From assembly GCF_018474005.1 (NCBI RefSeq), contig NZ_JAHCSH010000001.1:186001-250000 (forward strand): a stretch of 64,000 nucleotides of DNA. Direction: 5' to 3'. The translations under genes were made by a program, and so were the position numbers. The notes beneath the pieces are model-generated. The model was not told where the DNA came from. It ran no database searches and worked only from the letters and a program-made list of their open reading frames with translations. This DNA comes from Curvibacter sp. CHRR-16. Lineage in GTDB: Bacteria; Pseudomonadota; Gammaproteobacteria; Burkholderiales; Burkholderiaceae_C. This document shows, in pieces, positions 37,442-46,480 of this stretch; position 1 is the first letter of the stretch; each line of letters opens with the position of its first letter.

Positions 37442-39262
37442 ATGACATACCAAGCCCCCCTCAAAGACATGCTGTTCAACCTGCAGTACGTGGCAGGTAT
37501 CGAGCAAGTCGCTGCTTTGCCTGGATACGAAGACGCTGGCTTAGACACGGCCCAAGCGGTGCTTGAAGAGGCAGCCAAACTGAGCCAAGAAGTGCTTTCC
37601 CCGCTGAACTGGGAAGGTGACAAGAACCCGTCTAGCTGGGCAGCTGGCCAAGTGCAGGCCACGCCGGGATTCAAGCAGGCGTTTGAGCAGTTTGCCCAAG
37701 GCGGCTGGCAAGGGTTGCAGCACCCCGTGGACTTTGGCGGGCAGGGCTTGCCCAAGAGCATAGGGGCTGCGTGTTCGGAAATGATCAACAGTGCCAACAT
37801 GAGTTTTGCGTTGTGCCCGCTGTTGACCGATGGAGCGATTGAGGCCTTGCTCACGGCAGGTTCGGACGAACTCAAAGCGGCATATTTGCCCAAGCTCATC
37901 AGTGGGGAGTGGACCGGCACCATGAACTTGACCGAACCGCAAGCGGGGTCGGACTTGGCGTTGGTGCGCAGCCGTGCCGAGTCGCAAGGCAATGGCACTT
38001 ACAAGGTGTTTGGCACCAAAATTTTCATCACCTGGGGTGAGCATGACATGGTGGACAACATCGTCCATTTGGTGCTGGCCCGTGTGCCCGGTGCGCCCGA
38101 AGGCGTGAAGGGTATCAGCCTGTTTGTGGTGCCCAAGTTTTTGGTCAACGCCGATGGAACACTCGGTCAGCGCAACGATGTGCAGTGCGTGTCGATTGAG
38201 CACAAGATGGGCATCAAAGCCAGCCCGACTGCGGTGCTGCAGTACGGAGATGGTTTGGCGGGCAGCGTAGCCGATGCCAGTGGCGCTGGTGCGGTGGGCT
38301 ACCTCGTGGGCGAAGAAAACCGCGGATTGGAGTACATGTTCATCATGATGAACGCGGCCCGCTACAGCGTGGGCGTGCAGGGTATTGCCATTGCCGAGCG
38401 CGCCTACCAAAAAGCGGCCACCTTTGCCCGCGAGCGCGTGCAAAGCCGGCCTGTGGATGGCTCCTTGCCCGGCAGTGCGGCCATCATCCACCACCCGGAT
38501 GTGCGCCGCATGCTCATGACCATGCGCGCTTACACCGAGGGCTGTCGCGCTCTGTCCAGCGTGGCAGCAGCCGCCTACGATGTGTCGCACCACAGCCCCG
38601 ATGCCGCTTTGGCCAAGCAGCAGCAGGCTTTCTACGAATTTTTGGTACCGCTGGTTAAAGGCTACAGCACCGAGATGAGTCTGGAAGTGACTAGCTTGGG
38701 CGTGCAGGTGCACGGTGGCATGGGCTTTATTGAAGAAACGGGCGCTGCCCAGTACTACCGTGATGCCAAGATTTTGACTATTTATGAGGGCACCACCGCT
38801 ATTCAGGCCAATGACTTGGTGGGCCGCAAAACCGTGCGTGATGGGGGGGCAACCGCCAAGGCCATTGCCCAGCAAGTCACTGCCACTGAAATGGCCTTGC
38901 AAGCTACAGGGGATGCCAATGCCCATGCGATTGCCCAGCGCTTGGCAGTGGCACGCCAAGCGTTTGTGGATGTGGTGGACTTTGTGGTCGCCCACACCAA
39001 GGCCCAGCCTAACGACGTGTTTGCAGGCAGCGTGCCCTACCTCCTGCTGGCTGGCACTGTGCTGGCTGGTTGGCAGTTGGCGCGTTCTTGGTTAGCAGCC
39101 CATGCCGCAGCAGCCCGCGGCGAGGATGTGCCCTTCATGCAAGCCAAGCAGATCACTGCGCGTTTTTATGCCGACCACCTGCTGGTGAAGTGCCAAGGCA
39201 TGCGTGACAGCATTGTGCAAGGCGCCAACAGCGTGCTGGCTATGCCGCTAGAAGCATTCTGA
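37442..39262 (+). CDS. Acyl-CoA dehydrogenase (large, about 600-residue type)
   Basis: 606 residues, the long class with an extra C-terminal domain. It oxidises an acyl-CoA to the 2-enoyl-CoA with FAD and feeds ETF. MNLTEPQAGSDLALVRSRAE and KIFITWGEHDM mark the FAD-binding middle domain; GVQVHGGMGFIEETGAAQYY and TIYEGTTAIQANDLVGRK are the C-terminal signatures. Chain-length preference cannot be read from the sequence. Its place right after etfBA fits a beta-oxidation set. AGGAG stands before the ATG. Confidence 0.94.
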   Translation: MTYQAPLKDMLFNLQYVAGIEQVAALPGYEDAGLDTAQAVLEEAAKLSQEVLSPLNWEGDKNPSSWAAGQVQATPGFKQAFEQFAQGGWQGLQHPVDFGGQGLPKSIGAACSEMINSANMSFALCPLLTDGAIEALLTAGSDELKAAYLPKLISGEWTGTMNLTEPQAGSDLALVRSRAESQGNGTYKVFGTKIFITWGEHDMVDNIVHLVLARVPGAPEGVKGISLFVVPKFLVNADGTLGQRNDVQCVSIEHKMGIKASPTAVLQYGDGLAGSVADASGAGAVGYLVGEENRGLEYMFIMMNAARYSVGVQGIAIAERAYQKAATFARERVQSRPVDGSLPGSAAIIHHPDVRRMLMTMRAYTEGCRALSSVAAAAYDVSHHSPDAALAKQQQAFYEFLVPLVKGYSTEMSLEVTSLGVQVHGGMGFIEETGAAQYYRDAKILTIYEGTTAIQANDLVGRKTVRDGGATAKAIAQQVTATEMALQATGDANAHAIAQRLAVARQAFVDVVDFVVAHTKAQPNDVFAGSVPYLLLAGTVLAGWQLARSWLAAHAAAARGEDVPFMQAKQITARFYADHLLVKCQGMRDSIVQGANSVLAMPLEAF

Positions 39263-39276
39263 GAAGGATTCAAGCG

Positions 39277-40254
39277 ATGACCCACACTACCTCTTCTTTG
39301 CGCAGCTTGCCCGGTGCTTTGGCCCATGTGCCATTCCCGGTGATTGCCTCTCCCATGTTCATCATCAGCACCCCCAAACTGGTTATTGCCCAGTGCAAGG
39401 CGGGTGTGGTGGGCTCCATGCCAGCGCTCAACGCTCGGCCTGCTGAGCTGTTGGAGGAGTGGTTGCAAGAGATCACCGAGGCATTGGCAGCCCACAATGC
39501 TGCGCACCCGGATCAACCTGCAGCCCCTTTTGCCATCAATCAGATCGTGCACAAGAGCAATGACCGTTTGGAGCATGACATGGCCCTGTGTGTGAAGTAC
39601 AAGGTGCCCATCATCATCACGTCCTTGGGGGCGCGTGAGGAAATCAATGCCGCCGCTCACTCTTATGGGGGCGTGGTGCTGCACGATGTCATCAACAACA
39701 CCCACGCCCACAAGGCCATTGAGAAAGGGGCCGATGGTTTGATTGCTGTGGCCGCTGGTGCTGGTGGTCATGCGGGCGTGAAGAGCCCCTTTGCGCTGGT
39801 GCAAGAGATTCGCCAGTGGTTCCATGGGCCTTTGGCTTTGTCAGGGGCTATTGCTTCGGGCTCTGCGGTTCTTGCCGCACGCGCCATGGGAGCTGACTTT
39901 GCCTACATCGGCTCGGCCTTTATTGCCACGGACGAAGCCCGCGCAGCTACCGAGTACAAGCAGGCCATCGTGGATTGCGATTCCGATGATGTGGTCTACA
40001 GCAACCTGTTTACTGGCGTGCATGGCAATTACTTAGCACCCAGCATCCGTGCTGCGGGTTTGGATCCTGCCAATTTGCCCGCGAGCGATCCCAGTCAGAT
40101 GAATTTTGGTTCCATGGCGGGTGCGAAGGCCTGGAAAGACATTTGGGGTTGTGGCCAAGGGATTGGGGCGATTCAGAAAGTGCAGTCTGCGGCGAACTTT
40201 ATTGCCCAATTGCGCCGTGAATATGAGCATGCCAAACAAGCTTTGCTAGTGTAA
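39277..40254 (+). CDS. NAD(P)H-dependent flavin oxidoreductase / nitronate monooxygenase family
   Basis: 325 residues, FMN-binding TIM barrel. FPVIASPMFIISTPKLVIAQ begins the barrel, VAAGAGGHAGVKSPFALVQE holds the His-containing FMN loop seen in nitronate monooxygenases, and LALSGAIASGSAVLAARAMG and ADFAYIGSAFIATDEA bind phosphate. It starts 14 nt after the acyl-CoA dehydrogenase stop and is likely in that operon. Actual substrate unknown; many family members are not true nitronate monooxygenases. Confidence 0.9.
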   Translation: MTHTTSSLRSLPGALAHVPFPVIASPMFIISTPKLVIAQCKAGVVGSMPALNARPAELLEEWLQEITEALAAHNAAHPDQPAAPFAINQIVHKSNDRLEHDMALCVKYKVPIIITSLGAREEINAAAHSYGGVVLHDVINNTHAHKAIEKGADGLIAVAAGAGGHAGVKSPFALVQEIRQWFHGPLALSGAIASGSAVLAARAMGADFAYIGSAFIATDEARAATEYKQAIVDCDSDDVVYSNLFTGVHGNYLAPSIRAAGLDPANLPASDPSQMNFGSMAGAKAWKDIWGCGQGIGAIQKVQSAANFIAQLRREYEHAKQALLV

Positions 40255-40322
40255 TTGTTACAAATTTTTTATTAATGTTATCCTTCACCTCCAAAATCGC
40301 TGTCTGAAGGCGAAGGATTGAC

Positions 40323-41489
40323 ATGAATGCATTGATGGCTGCACTGGGTGTGCAGTTGCTTATTTACGCGCTGGCTTGGTGGATTGTGGGGTGGAAGTTC
40401 CGTATCCACACCCAAGCCTGTTACAGCTGGTCGGTGGGATGGTTGCTTTCTGCATGCGCTGCCGTTGCACTGTATTTCATGCCATCGATGGTGCTGGTGC
40501 CGCAGCGTTTTGTCGTTAACCTGTTCACTTACGCTGCATTTGTCTGCCTTTACCGCGGCTTGCTTTTTTACACCCAGCGTAAATTCAACTGGCTTGTCAT
40601 CCTGTGGATGCTTGTGCCGCTTTTCATGGCCGAACTGGTGCGCATAGAGTCTCCTCAGTTGTACGGTGTGATCGCGTTTTTGTTCGCCCTTGGTGCCACC
40701 ATGCCAATGGTGGGGGCTATGCAGCTACTGACGGTTCCTGTAATGGGTTTGGCTGGGCGACGTCAGCGCAGAACATCCAATCTGCTTCTCATCGTGCCCA
40801 TTTTTTTCTTGCTCATGCTCTTTTGGTGGCGGGCTGCGCTTTTGTTGTTTTATGACAATGGTTTGTCAATCCACTTTGGGGATGGCAGTCCTTGGGACTT
40901 GTCGGTGACCTTGGGCATGCTCTTGCTGTTGGGTATGTTCAATTTGCTCTTGTTCAATTTGGTGGTCGGTGCTTTGCTGCGCAAGCTGCAAGAGCTCTCG
41001 TTTACCGATCAACTCACAGGGCTGTTCAATCGCCGTGTTTTGATGGAGCGTTTACAAGAGGAGCATGAACGCAGCAAGCGCAGTCGCAAACCCTATTCGG
41101 TGGTGACATTCGATTTGGATGATTTCAAGCGCATCAACGATACGCATGGACATTTGGTAGGAGATGAGGTGTTAGCGGCTGTAGCCAAACGGCTCGCTTC
41201 GAGCATCCGAGCCACCGATATCTTGGCGCGCACTGGTGGGGAGGAATTCATGCTTGTGTTGCCATTGGCTGACTTGGCGGGAGCAGAAATCCAAGCCGAG
41301 CGCTTGCGTGCAGGGTTGCAAGCAGAGCCTTTTCAGAGTCATGCAGGGGTTTTGCGCATGACGGCCAGCTTTGGTGTGGCCTGCATCTGTGCCGATGACA
41401 CGGATACAGACCAGTTGCTCCAGCGTGCCGATGCGGCTTTGTATGCTGCAAAAGCAGCCGGACGCAATTGCGTCCGGCTAGCCTCGTGA
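40323..41489 (+). CDS. Membrane-bound diguanylate cyclase (GGDEF)
   Basis: 388 residues. About six to seven transmembrane helices fill residues 1-220. The GGDEF domain starts at LSFTDQLTGLFNRRVLMERL, has FDLDDFKRINDTHGHLVGDE and the active site ARTGGEEFMLVLP. The inhibitory I-site RxxD is present as RATD five residues before GGEEF. It should make cyclic di-GMP and be feedback inhibited. The N-terminal helices may sense a membrane or small-molecule cue. AAGGCGAAGGA precedes the ATG. Confidence 0.95.
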   Translation: MNALMAALGVQLLIYALAWWIVGWKFRIHTQACYSWSVGWLLSACAAVALYFMPSMVLVPQRFVVNLFTYAAFVCLYRGLLFYTQRKFNWLVILWMLVPLFMAELVRIESPQLYGVIAFLFALGATMPMVGAMQLLTVPVMGLAGRRQRRTSNLLLIVPIFFLLMLFWWRAALLLFYDNGLSIHFGDGSPWDLSVTLGMLLLLGMFNLLLFNLVVGALLRKLQELSFTDQLTGLFNRRVLMERLQEEHERSKRSRKPYSVVTFDLDDFKRINDTHGHLVGDEVLAAVAKRLASSIRATDILARTGGEEFMLVLPLADLAGAEIQAERLRAGLQAEPFQSHAGVLRMTASFGVACICADDTDTDQLLQRADAALYAAKAAGRNCVRLAS

Positions 41490-41505
41490 GGGCAAAGCGT
41501 GCCGA

Positions 41506-42633
41506 TTAACTGAAGAGGTTCTTCAGTTTGTCAGTCCAGCTCTCAGCCGAGGGAGAGTGCTTGTTGCCCGCTTTCTTGAACGACTCGTCCAACTCTTTGA
41601 GCAGTTTGCGCTGGTGCTCAGTGAGTTTGACGGGCGTTTCCACCGTGATGTGGCAGTACAGGTCACCGGGGTAGCTTGAGCGTACGCCCTTGATGCCCTT
41701 GCCGCGCAGGCGGAATTGCTTGCCCGTTTGGGTGCCTTCGGGAATGTCGATAAGCGCTTTGCCCGCCAGTGTGGGCACCTCGATTTCTCCGCCCAAAGCT
41801 GCTGTGACAAAGCTGATGGGCACGGCGCAATGCAAATCGTCGCCATCGCGTTCAAAAATGTCGTGCTTTTTGAGGCGTATCTCGATGTACAGATCCCCTG
41901 GTGGGCCGCCATTGGTGCCTGGCTCACCGTTGCCTGCACTGCGGATGCGCATACCACCATCAATGCCTGCTGGAATTTTGACTTCCAGTGTCTTTTGGCG
42001 CTTGATCTTGCCTTGGCCTGCACAGGCTGTGCACGGTTCGGGAATAACCTTGCCAGTACCACGACAAGTAGGGCAGGTTTGCTGCACGCTGAAGAAGCCT
42101 TGGCGCATTTGCACGCTGCCCTGGCCATTGCAGGTGCCGCAAGTTTTGACTTGGGTGCCGGGTTTCGCTCCCGTGCCTTTGCAGGTATCGCAGTTGTCCC
42201 AGCTGGGAATGCGGATTTGGGCATCCTTGCCCTTGGCCGCTTCTTCCAGTGTGATTTCCATGGCGTAGCTCAAATCGCTGCCACGGTACACCTGCCGGCC
42301 ACCCCGTCCACGCTGCTGGCCGAACATGTCACCAAAGATGTCACCAAAGGCTTCAGCAAAACCGCCAAAGCCTTCAGCGCCACCACCCATGCCGCGGTTG
42401 GGATCGACACCCGCGTGGCCATACTGGTCGTAGGCGGCGCGCTTTTGCGCGTCCGACAACATCTCGTAGGCTTCCTTCACTTCCTTGAAGTTTTCTTCCG
42501 CAGCCTTGGCTGCGTCACCCTGATTGCGGTCAGGGTGGTACTTCATGGCCAGCTTGCGGTAGGCCTTCTTGATTTCTTCGTCGGACGCTGTTTTGCCAAC
42601 GCCCAGAACTTCGTAATAGTCTCTTTTGGCCAT
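41506..42633 (-). CDS. dnaJ: Chaperone DnaJ
   Basis: Hsp40 co-chaperone that stimulates DnaK ATPase. It has 375 residues, normal length. The J domain has [20 protein letters not shown] and the HPD motif (YHPDRNQG), followed by a Gly/Phe-rich linker, then four CxxCxGxG zinc-binding repeats ([32 protein letters not shown]). It begins 15 nt after the dnaK stop and is co-transcribed with it. Confidence 0.98.
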   Translation of the reverse strand: MAKRDYYEVLGVGKTASDEEIKKAYRKLAMKYHPDRNQGDAAKAAEENFKEVKEAYEMLSDAQKRAAYDQYGHAGVDPNRGMGGGAEGFGGFAEAFGDIFGDMFGQQRGRGGRQVYRGSDLSYAMEITLEEAAKGKDAQIRIPSWDNCDTCKGTGAKPGTQVKTCGTCNGQGSVQMRQGFFSVQQTCPTCRGTGKVIPEPCTACAGQGKIKRQKTLEVKIPAGIDGGMRIRSAGNGEPGTNGGPPGDLYIEIRLKKHDIFERDGDDLHCAVPISFVTAALGGEIEVPTLAGKALIDIPEGTQTGKQFRLRGKGIKGVRSSYPGDLYCHITVETPVKLTEHQRKLLKELDESFKKAGNKHSPSAESWTDKLKNLFS

Positions 42634-42648
42634 GGGGGCTAGGGCTTA

Positions 42649-44586
42649 TCAGCCTTTTTTCACTTCCTTCACTTCGGCATCGACGACGTTGTCATCGGCG
42701 GGCTTGCTCGATTCAGCCGAGGCGCTGGCTCCAGCGCCCGCTTGTTCAGCGGCTTGCTGGGCTTGCATGTCGGCGTAGACCTTTTCACCCAGCTTCTGGC
42801 TGGCGGCAATCAGCTCTTGTGTTTTTGCTTGGATGCCGTCTTTGTCTTCGGACTTAGCGACTTCTTCCAAGGCCTTCACCGCAGCTTCGATCTTGTCTTT
42901 CTCGCCAGCTTCGAGCTTGTCACCATGCTCACCCAAGCTCTTCTTGACACTGTGGATGGCGGCTTCAGCTTCGTTGCGGGCTTGCACGAGCTCGAGCTTT
43001 TTCTTGTCGTCTGCCGCATTGAGCTCGGCGTCTTTCACCATCTTTTGGATTTCCTCTTCGGACAAGCCCGAGTTGGCCTTGATGGTGATCTTGTTTTCCT
43101 TGCCGGTGCCCTTGTCTTTGGCGCTGACGTGCAAGATGCCGTTGGCGTCGATGTCAAAAGCCACTTCAATTTGGGGTGTTCCGCGTGCTGCGGGTGGGAT
43201 GCCTTCGAGGTTGAATTCGCCCAGCATCTTGTTGGCCGAAGCCAGTTCGCGTTCGCCTTGGAAGACCTTGATGGTTACCGCAGGTTGGTTGTCTTCTGCG
43301 GTAGAGAAAGTCTGTGCAAACTTGGTGGGGATGGTCGTGTTCTTGGCGATCATCTTGGTCATGACGCCACCCAGGGTTTCAATGCCCAGAGACAGGGGAG
43401 TCACGTCCAACAACAGCACGTCCTTGCGGTCACCCGACAGCACCTGGCCTTGGATGGCAGCACCCACAGCCACGGCTTCGTCAGGGTTGACGTCTTTGCG
43501 TGGCTCTTTGCCAAAGAATTCCTTGACCTTCTCTTGCACCTTGGGCATGCGGGTTTGGCCGCCGACCAGAATCACATCGTCGATGTCGCTGACGGAAATG
43601 CCAGCATCCTTGATCGCAGTGCGGCAAGGGGCAATGGAGCGCTCGATCAGGTCTTCCACCAAAGCTTCCAGCTTGGCGCGTGTGATCTTGACGTTCAAGT
43701 GCTTAGGACCTGTGGCATCAGCAGTGATGTAGGGCAGGTTGACGTCGGTAGCAGAGGAGTTGGACAACTCGATCTTGGCTTTTTCTGCTGCTTCTTTGAG
43801 GCGTTGCAGAGCCAGCACGTCTTTGGTCAGGTCAACGCCGGATTCTTTCTTGAACTCGGTGATGATGAAGTCGATGATGCGTTGGTCAAAGTCTTCACCG
43901 CCCAAGAAGGTGTCACCGTTGGTAGACAACACTTCGAATTGCTTTTCACCGTCCACATCGGCGATTTCGATGATGGAGACGTCAAACGTACCACCACCCA
44001 AGTCGTACACGGCGATCTTGCGGTCACCTTTTTCGTTCTTGTCCAGACCGAAGGCCAAGGCAGCCGCTGTGGGCTCGTTGATGATGCGCTTGACTTCCAA
44101 GCCAGCGATACGGCCAGCATCCTTGGTGGCTTGGCGCTGGGCGTCGTTGAAGTAAGCTGGAACGGTGATCACGGCTTCGGTGACTTCTTCGCCCAGATAG
44201 TCTTCAGCGGTTTTTTTCATCTTGCGCAGCACTTCCGCGCTGACTTGGGGGGGCGCCATCTTCTTGCCGCGCACTTCTACCCAAGCATCACCGTTGTCGG
44301 CTGCTGCAATGGTGTAGGGCATCAGGTCGATGTCCTTTTGCACTTCTTTTTCAGTGAATTTGCGACCAATCAGGCGCTTGACCGCATACAGGGTATTGCG
44401 GGGGTTGGTAACGGCTTGGCGTTTGGCCGAAGCACCCACCAAAATCTCGCCGTCTTCTTGGTAAGCAATGATGGATGGGGTGGTGCGGGCACCTTCGCTG
44501 TTTTCAATCACGCGGGTCGTGTTGCCCTCCATGATGGCCACGCAGCTGTTGGTGGTGCCCAAGTCGATGCCGATGATGCGTCCCAT
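42649..44586 (-). CDS. dnaK: Chaperone DnaK (Hsp70)
   Basis: ATP-dependent chaperone, 645 residues. [18 protein letters not shown] opens the nucleotide-binding domain; [20 protein letters not shown] and [20 protein letters not shown] follow. The substrate-binding domain ends in the acid tail [18 protein letters not shown] sigma-32 promoter lies in the 85-nt gap between grpE and dnaK, so dnaK can be transcribed apart from grpE. Confidence 0.99.
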   Translation of the reverse strand: MGRIIGIDLGTTNSCVAIMEGNTTRVIENSEGARTTPSIIAYQEDGEILVGASAKRQAVTNPRNTLYAVKRLIGRKFTEKEVQKDIDLMPYTIAAADNGDAWVEVRGKKMAPPQVSAEVLRKMKKTAEDYLGEEVTEAVITVPAYFNDAQRQATKDAGRIAGLEVKRIINEPTAAALAFGLDKNEKGDRKIAVYDLGGGTFDVSIIEIADVDGEKQFEVLSTNGDTFLGGEDFDQRIIDFIITEFKKESGVDLTKDVLALQRLKEAAEKAKIELSNSSATDVNLPYITADATGPKHLNVKITRAKLEALVEDLIERSIAPCRTAIKDAGISVSDIDDVILVGGQTRMPKVQEKVKEFFGKEPRKDVNPDEAVAVGAAIQGQVLSGDRKDVLLLDVTPLSLGIETLGGVMTKMIAKNTTIPTKFAQTFSTAEDNQPAVTIKVFQGERELASANKMLGEFNLEGIPPAARGTPQIEVAFDIDANGILHVSAKDKGTGKENKITIKANSGLSEEEIQKMVKDAELNAADDKKKLELVQARNEAEAAIHSVKKSLGEHGDKLEAGEKDKIEAAVKALEEVAKSEDKDGIQAKTQELIAASQKLGEKVYADMQAQQAAEQAGAGASASAESSKPADDNVVDAEVKEVKKG

Positions 44587-44626
44587 AGTTTTCTCCGATT
44601 CAATAGTGAAATGCTGATGTGGGGCT

Positions 44627-44654
44627 AACTGGGGATGTGCCCCTGTTTTTCAAG
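44627..44654 (-). promoter_or_regulatory. Sigma-32 heat-shock promoter of dnaK
   Basis: On the minus strand CTTGAAA (44654-44648) and CCCCAGTT (44634-44627) are 13 nt apart, matching the sigma-32 consensus CTTGAAA-N11-16-CCCCATNT except for one base in the -10 box. About 41 nt before the dnaK start codon. Confidence 0.85.
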
Positions 44655-44671
44655 TGGTGGGTGGCCTTGCT

Positions 44672-45205
44672 TTATTTGGGCGCAGCGACCATGATCAATG
44701 CGGGGCGCAGTACACGCTCGGCAATTAAGTAGCCTTTTTGCAACACGCTGACCACGGTGTTGGCTTCTTGCTCGGCAGGTACCACGCTGATGGCTTGGTG
44801 TTGGTGTGGGTCGAATTTGGTGCCCGCCGCTGGTTGGATGGCAATGACTTTGTTGCGTTCCAAAGCACCTTGCAATTGGCGCAGTGTGGCTTGTGCCCCT
44901 TCGCGAATTTGTTCAATGCTCGCTTCTTGGATGGCAAGCCCCGCTTCTAAGCTATCAATTACGGGCAGCAGGCTTTCAGCAAAGCCTTCCACCGCAAATT
45001 TACGGGCTTTGGTAATCTCTTCTTCAGCCCGGCGGCGGGCGTTTTCAGCCTCGGCTTTGGCGCGCAGGTATTGGTCAGCCAGTTCAGCACTCTTGGCTTT
45101 GAGCTCTGCGAGTTCGGCTTGCACTTGCGCCAGAACGTCGGCTTCAGAGGCCATAGGGGCATGGGCAGCGGTGTTTTCGGGGATAGGCGTAGTCGTATCG
45201 GACAT
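44672..45205 (-). CDS. grpE: Nucleotide exchange factor GrpE
   Basis: Releases ADP from DnaK. It has 177 residues from the ATG at 45205 ([11 protein letters not shown]); an in-frame TTG at 45220 is less likely. A long N-terminal helix, [20 protein letters not shown], continues into [20 protein letters not shown], and the C-terminal beta domain has [18 protein letters not shown] residues ([19 protein letters not shown]) and [18 protein letters not shown]. First gene of the grpE-dnaK-dnaJ cluster, with its own sigma-32 promoter. Confidence 0.97.
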   Translation of the reverse strand: MSDTTTPIPENTAAHAPMASEADVLAQVQAELAELKAKSAELADQYLRAKAEAENARRRAEEEITKARKFAVEGFAESLLPVIDSLEAGLAIQEASIEQIREGAQATLRQLQGALERNKVIAIQPAAGTKFDPHQHQAISVVPAEQEANTVVSVLQKGYLIAERVLRPALIMVAAPK

Positions 45206-45233
45206 GCTGTGTGTGCTCAAAAAGAGGGCTTGG

Positions 45234-45263
45234 AAAAATCAATGCCCCCTAAGTGGGGGCATT
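45234..45263 (-). terminator. Terminator of the FKBP gene, overlapping the grpE promoter
   Basis: A 9-bp perfect inverted repeat AATGCCCCC (minus strand 45263-45255) and GGGGGCATT with 5-nt loop is followed by GATTTTT. It lies 35 nt after the FKBP stop. The same bases contain the -10 box of the grpE heat-shock promoter. Confidence 0.8.
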
Positions 45264-45278
45264 TAATCGGATTTCAAG
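45251..45278 (-). promoter_or_regulatory. Sigma-32 heat-shock promoter of grpE
   Basis: On the minus strand CTTGAAA (45278-45272) and CCCCACTT (45258-45251) are 13 nt apart, the same spacing as the dnaK promoter. About 45 nt before the grpE ATG. The -10 box lies in the left arm and loop of the FKBP terminator hairpin. Confidence 0.87.
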
Positions 45279-45297
45279 TAGTTTGGAATCCGAAAAA

Positions 45298-45651
45298 TTA
45301 GCCGTGGATGGCCAGCAACTCCACGTCGAATTTGAGTGTGGCATTGGGTGGGATGACTCCGCCTGCGCCACGGGCACCATAACCGAGTTGAGGGGGGATA
45401 ATCAGAGTGCGTTGGGCACCCACTTGCATGCCAGCCACACCTTCATCCCAGCCGCGAATCACCATGCCGCCACCCAGCAAGAAGGAGAAGGGTTCGTTGC
45501 GGTCTTTGCTGGAGTCAAACTTGGCACCTTGTTGGCCGTTTTCATACAACCAGCCTGTGTAATGCACGGTGACCGATTGGCCTTTGCGCGCTTGTTCGCC
45601 AGCGCCAGCGATAGTGTCTTGGTATTGCAGTCCGGATGAGGTGGTAATCAT
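45298..45651 (-). CDS. FKBP-type peptidyl-prolyl isomerase
   Basis: 117 residues, a single FKBP domain: VTVHYTGWLYENGQQGAKFD, FSFLLGGGMVIRGWDEGVAG and IPPQLGYGARGAGGVIPPNA carry the aromatic active-site residues. No signal peptide, so it acts in the cytoplasm. It lies between the HxlR regulator and the heat-shock cluster and probably forms part of general protein folding. Confidence 0.96.
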   Translation of the reverse strand: MITTSSGLQYQDTIAGAGEQARKGQSVTVHYTGWLYENGQQGAKFDSSKDRNEPFSFLLGGGMVIRGWDEGVAGMQVGAQRTLIIPPQLGYGARGAGGVIPPNATLKFDVELLAIHG

Positions 45652-45666
45652 GGTGGGAGAGACGAA

Positions 45667-45978
45667 TTAAGAGGTTTTTTTGCTTTGTGCACTGGCCCAT
45701 TTTGTGGCAAACGCCGGTACATCGGCTAAGCGTCGTACCAAGTCAATGCCACTGGTTGTGAGCAGATAGCCATCTGAGCCGTGGTTGACTAGGCCTGCTG
45801 CACGCAGTTCCTGAATGCGGGTATTGAGTGTGTTGGGGGTGATGCCCCCCACGCTGTCTTGCAGCAAGCGGAAGGTTTGGGCGTGCCCATCGCGCAATGC
45901 CCAGATGATGCGCAGTGCGTAACGGGATTCCAGCAAGCTGAAGAGTTGGCTGATAGCCGCAGAGTCTTTGGCACTCAT
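45667..45978 (-). CDS. HxlR-family winged-helix regulator
   Basis: 103 residues from the ATG at 45978; TTG codons upstream are in frame. The fold is a winged helix: LFSLLESRYALRIIWALRDG, RLLQDSVGGITPNTLNTRIQ, ELRAAGLVNHGSDGYLLTTS, as in HxlR/MarR-like small regulators. No Cys for redox sensing is present. It precedes the FKBP gene by 15 nt. Its target is unknown. Confidence 0.85.
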   Translation of the reverse strand: MSAKDSAAISQLFSLLESRYALRIIWALRDGHAQTFRLLQDSVGGITPNTLNTRIQELRAAGLVNHGSDGYLLTTSGIDLVRRLADVPAFATKWASAQSKKTS

Positions 45979-46192
45979 CAATAGATCCAATGCATCAAAA
46001 AGAAAACGAGGCCGGGTTTGAAGTGGCCTCGAAGACGGGTTGAATATAACCCACTTTATTCGGTGCTACAAGTTTCATAGCGCATGGAAAAATGAATTTC
46101 CAAACACCATTTTCGAGAAAGCGTGCGCCTGCTTGTATGAGGGATTCTCTGGTGTTAAGGTTGGTCTACAACACTTTTGTGGAGACGTTTCC

Positions 46193-46480
46193 ATGCAATT
46201 TGATTTTGAGCAAGTCCATAACTACTACGAACGTTTGGTATTTCAGGAAGTCGTGAAACGCTCAGAAAGCCACTCCCATTTTGACCATAACATGCTGGCT
46301 GACGTAGCGTGTGTGGCACTCAATCGTTTGCCAGCACGCTACGTACGCCACGACGTGGATTTGGTTTTTTACATGACTGAACATGAGCGCCACGCTATCG
46401 AACTGGCCTTGGAAGAGGCCTTGCAGTTCGCATTTGTTTTTGTGGCTGAACGGGCTGGAAAAAACGCTAAAAACTCTTGA
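46193..46480 (+). CDS. ComFB-family protein
   Basis: 95 residues from the ATG at 46193, with GGAG 10 nt upstream; the frame is open further back but lacks a start signal. NYYERLVFQEVVKRSESHSH and DVACVALNRLPARYVRHDVD match the ComFB (late competence development) family. These small helical proteins are found across bacteria; some family members have been reported to bind cyclic dinucleotides. The gene is alone, tail to tail with aroE (14-nt overlap), and has a 200-nt leader holding two short hairpins (46008-46030 and 46038-46053). Confidence 0.85.
   Translation: MQFDFEQVHNYYERLVFQEVVKRSESHSHFDHNMLADVACVALNRLPARYVRHDVDLVFYMTEHERHAIELALEEALQFAFVFVAERAGKNAKNS

Noticed and set aside
42742..44628. 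A 628-codon open frame on the plus strand antisense to dnaK
   Set aside because: Its translation is a His/Val/Phe-rich mirror of dnaK coding with no recognisable domain. The minus-strand frame is unmistakable DnaK.
44941..44965. AGCTATCAATTACGGG in grpE resembling the dispersed repeat
   Set aside because: Only the GCTATCAA core matches and the partner arm is absent; too short to call a copy.
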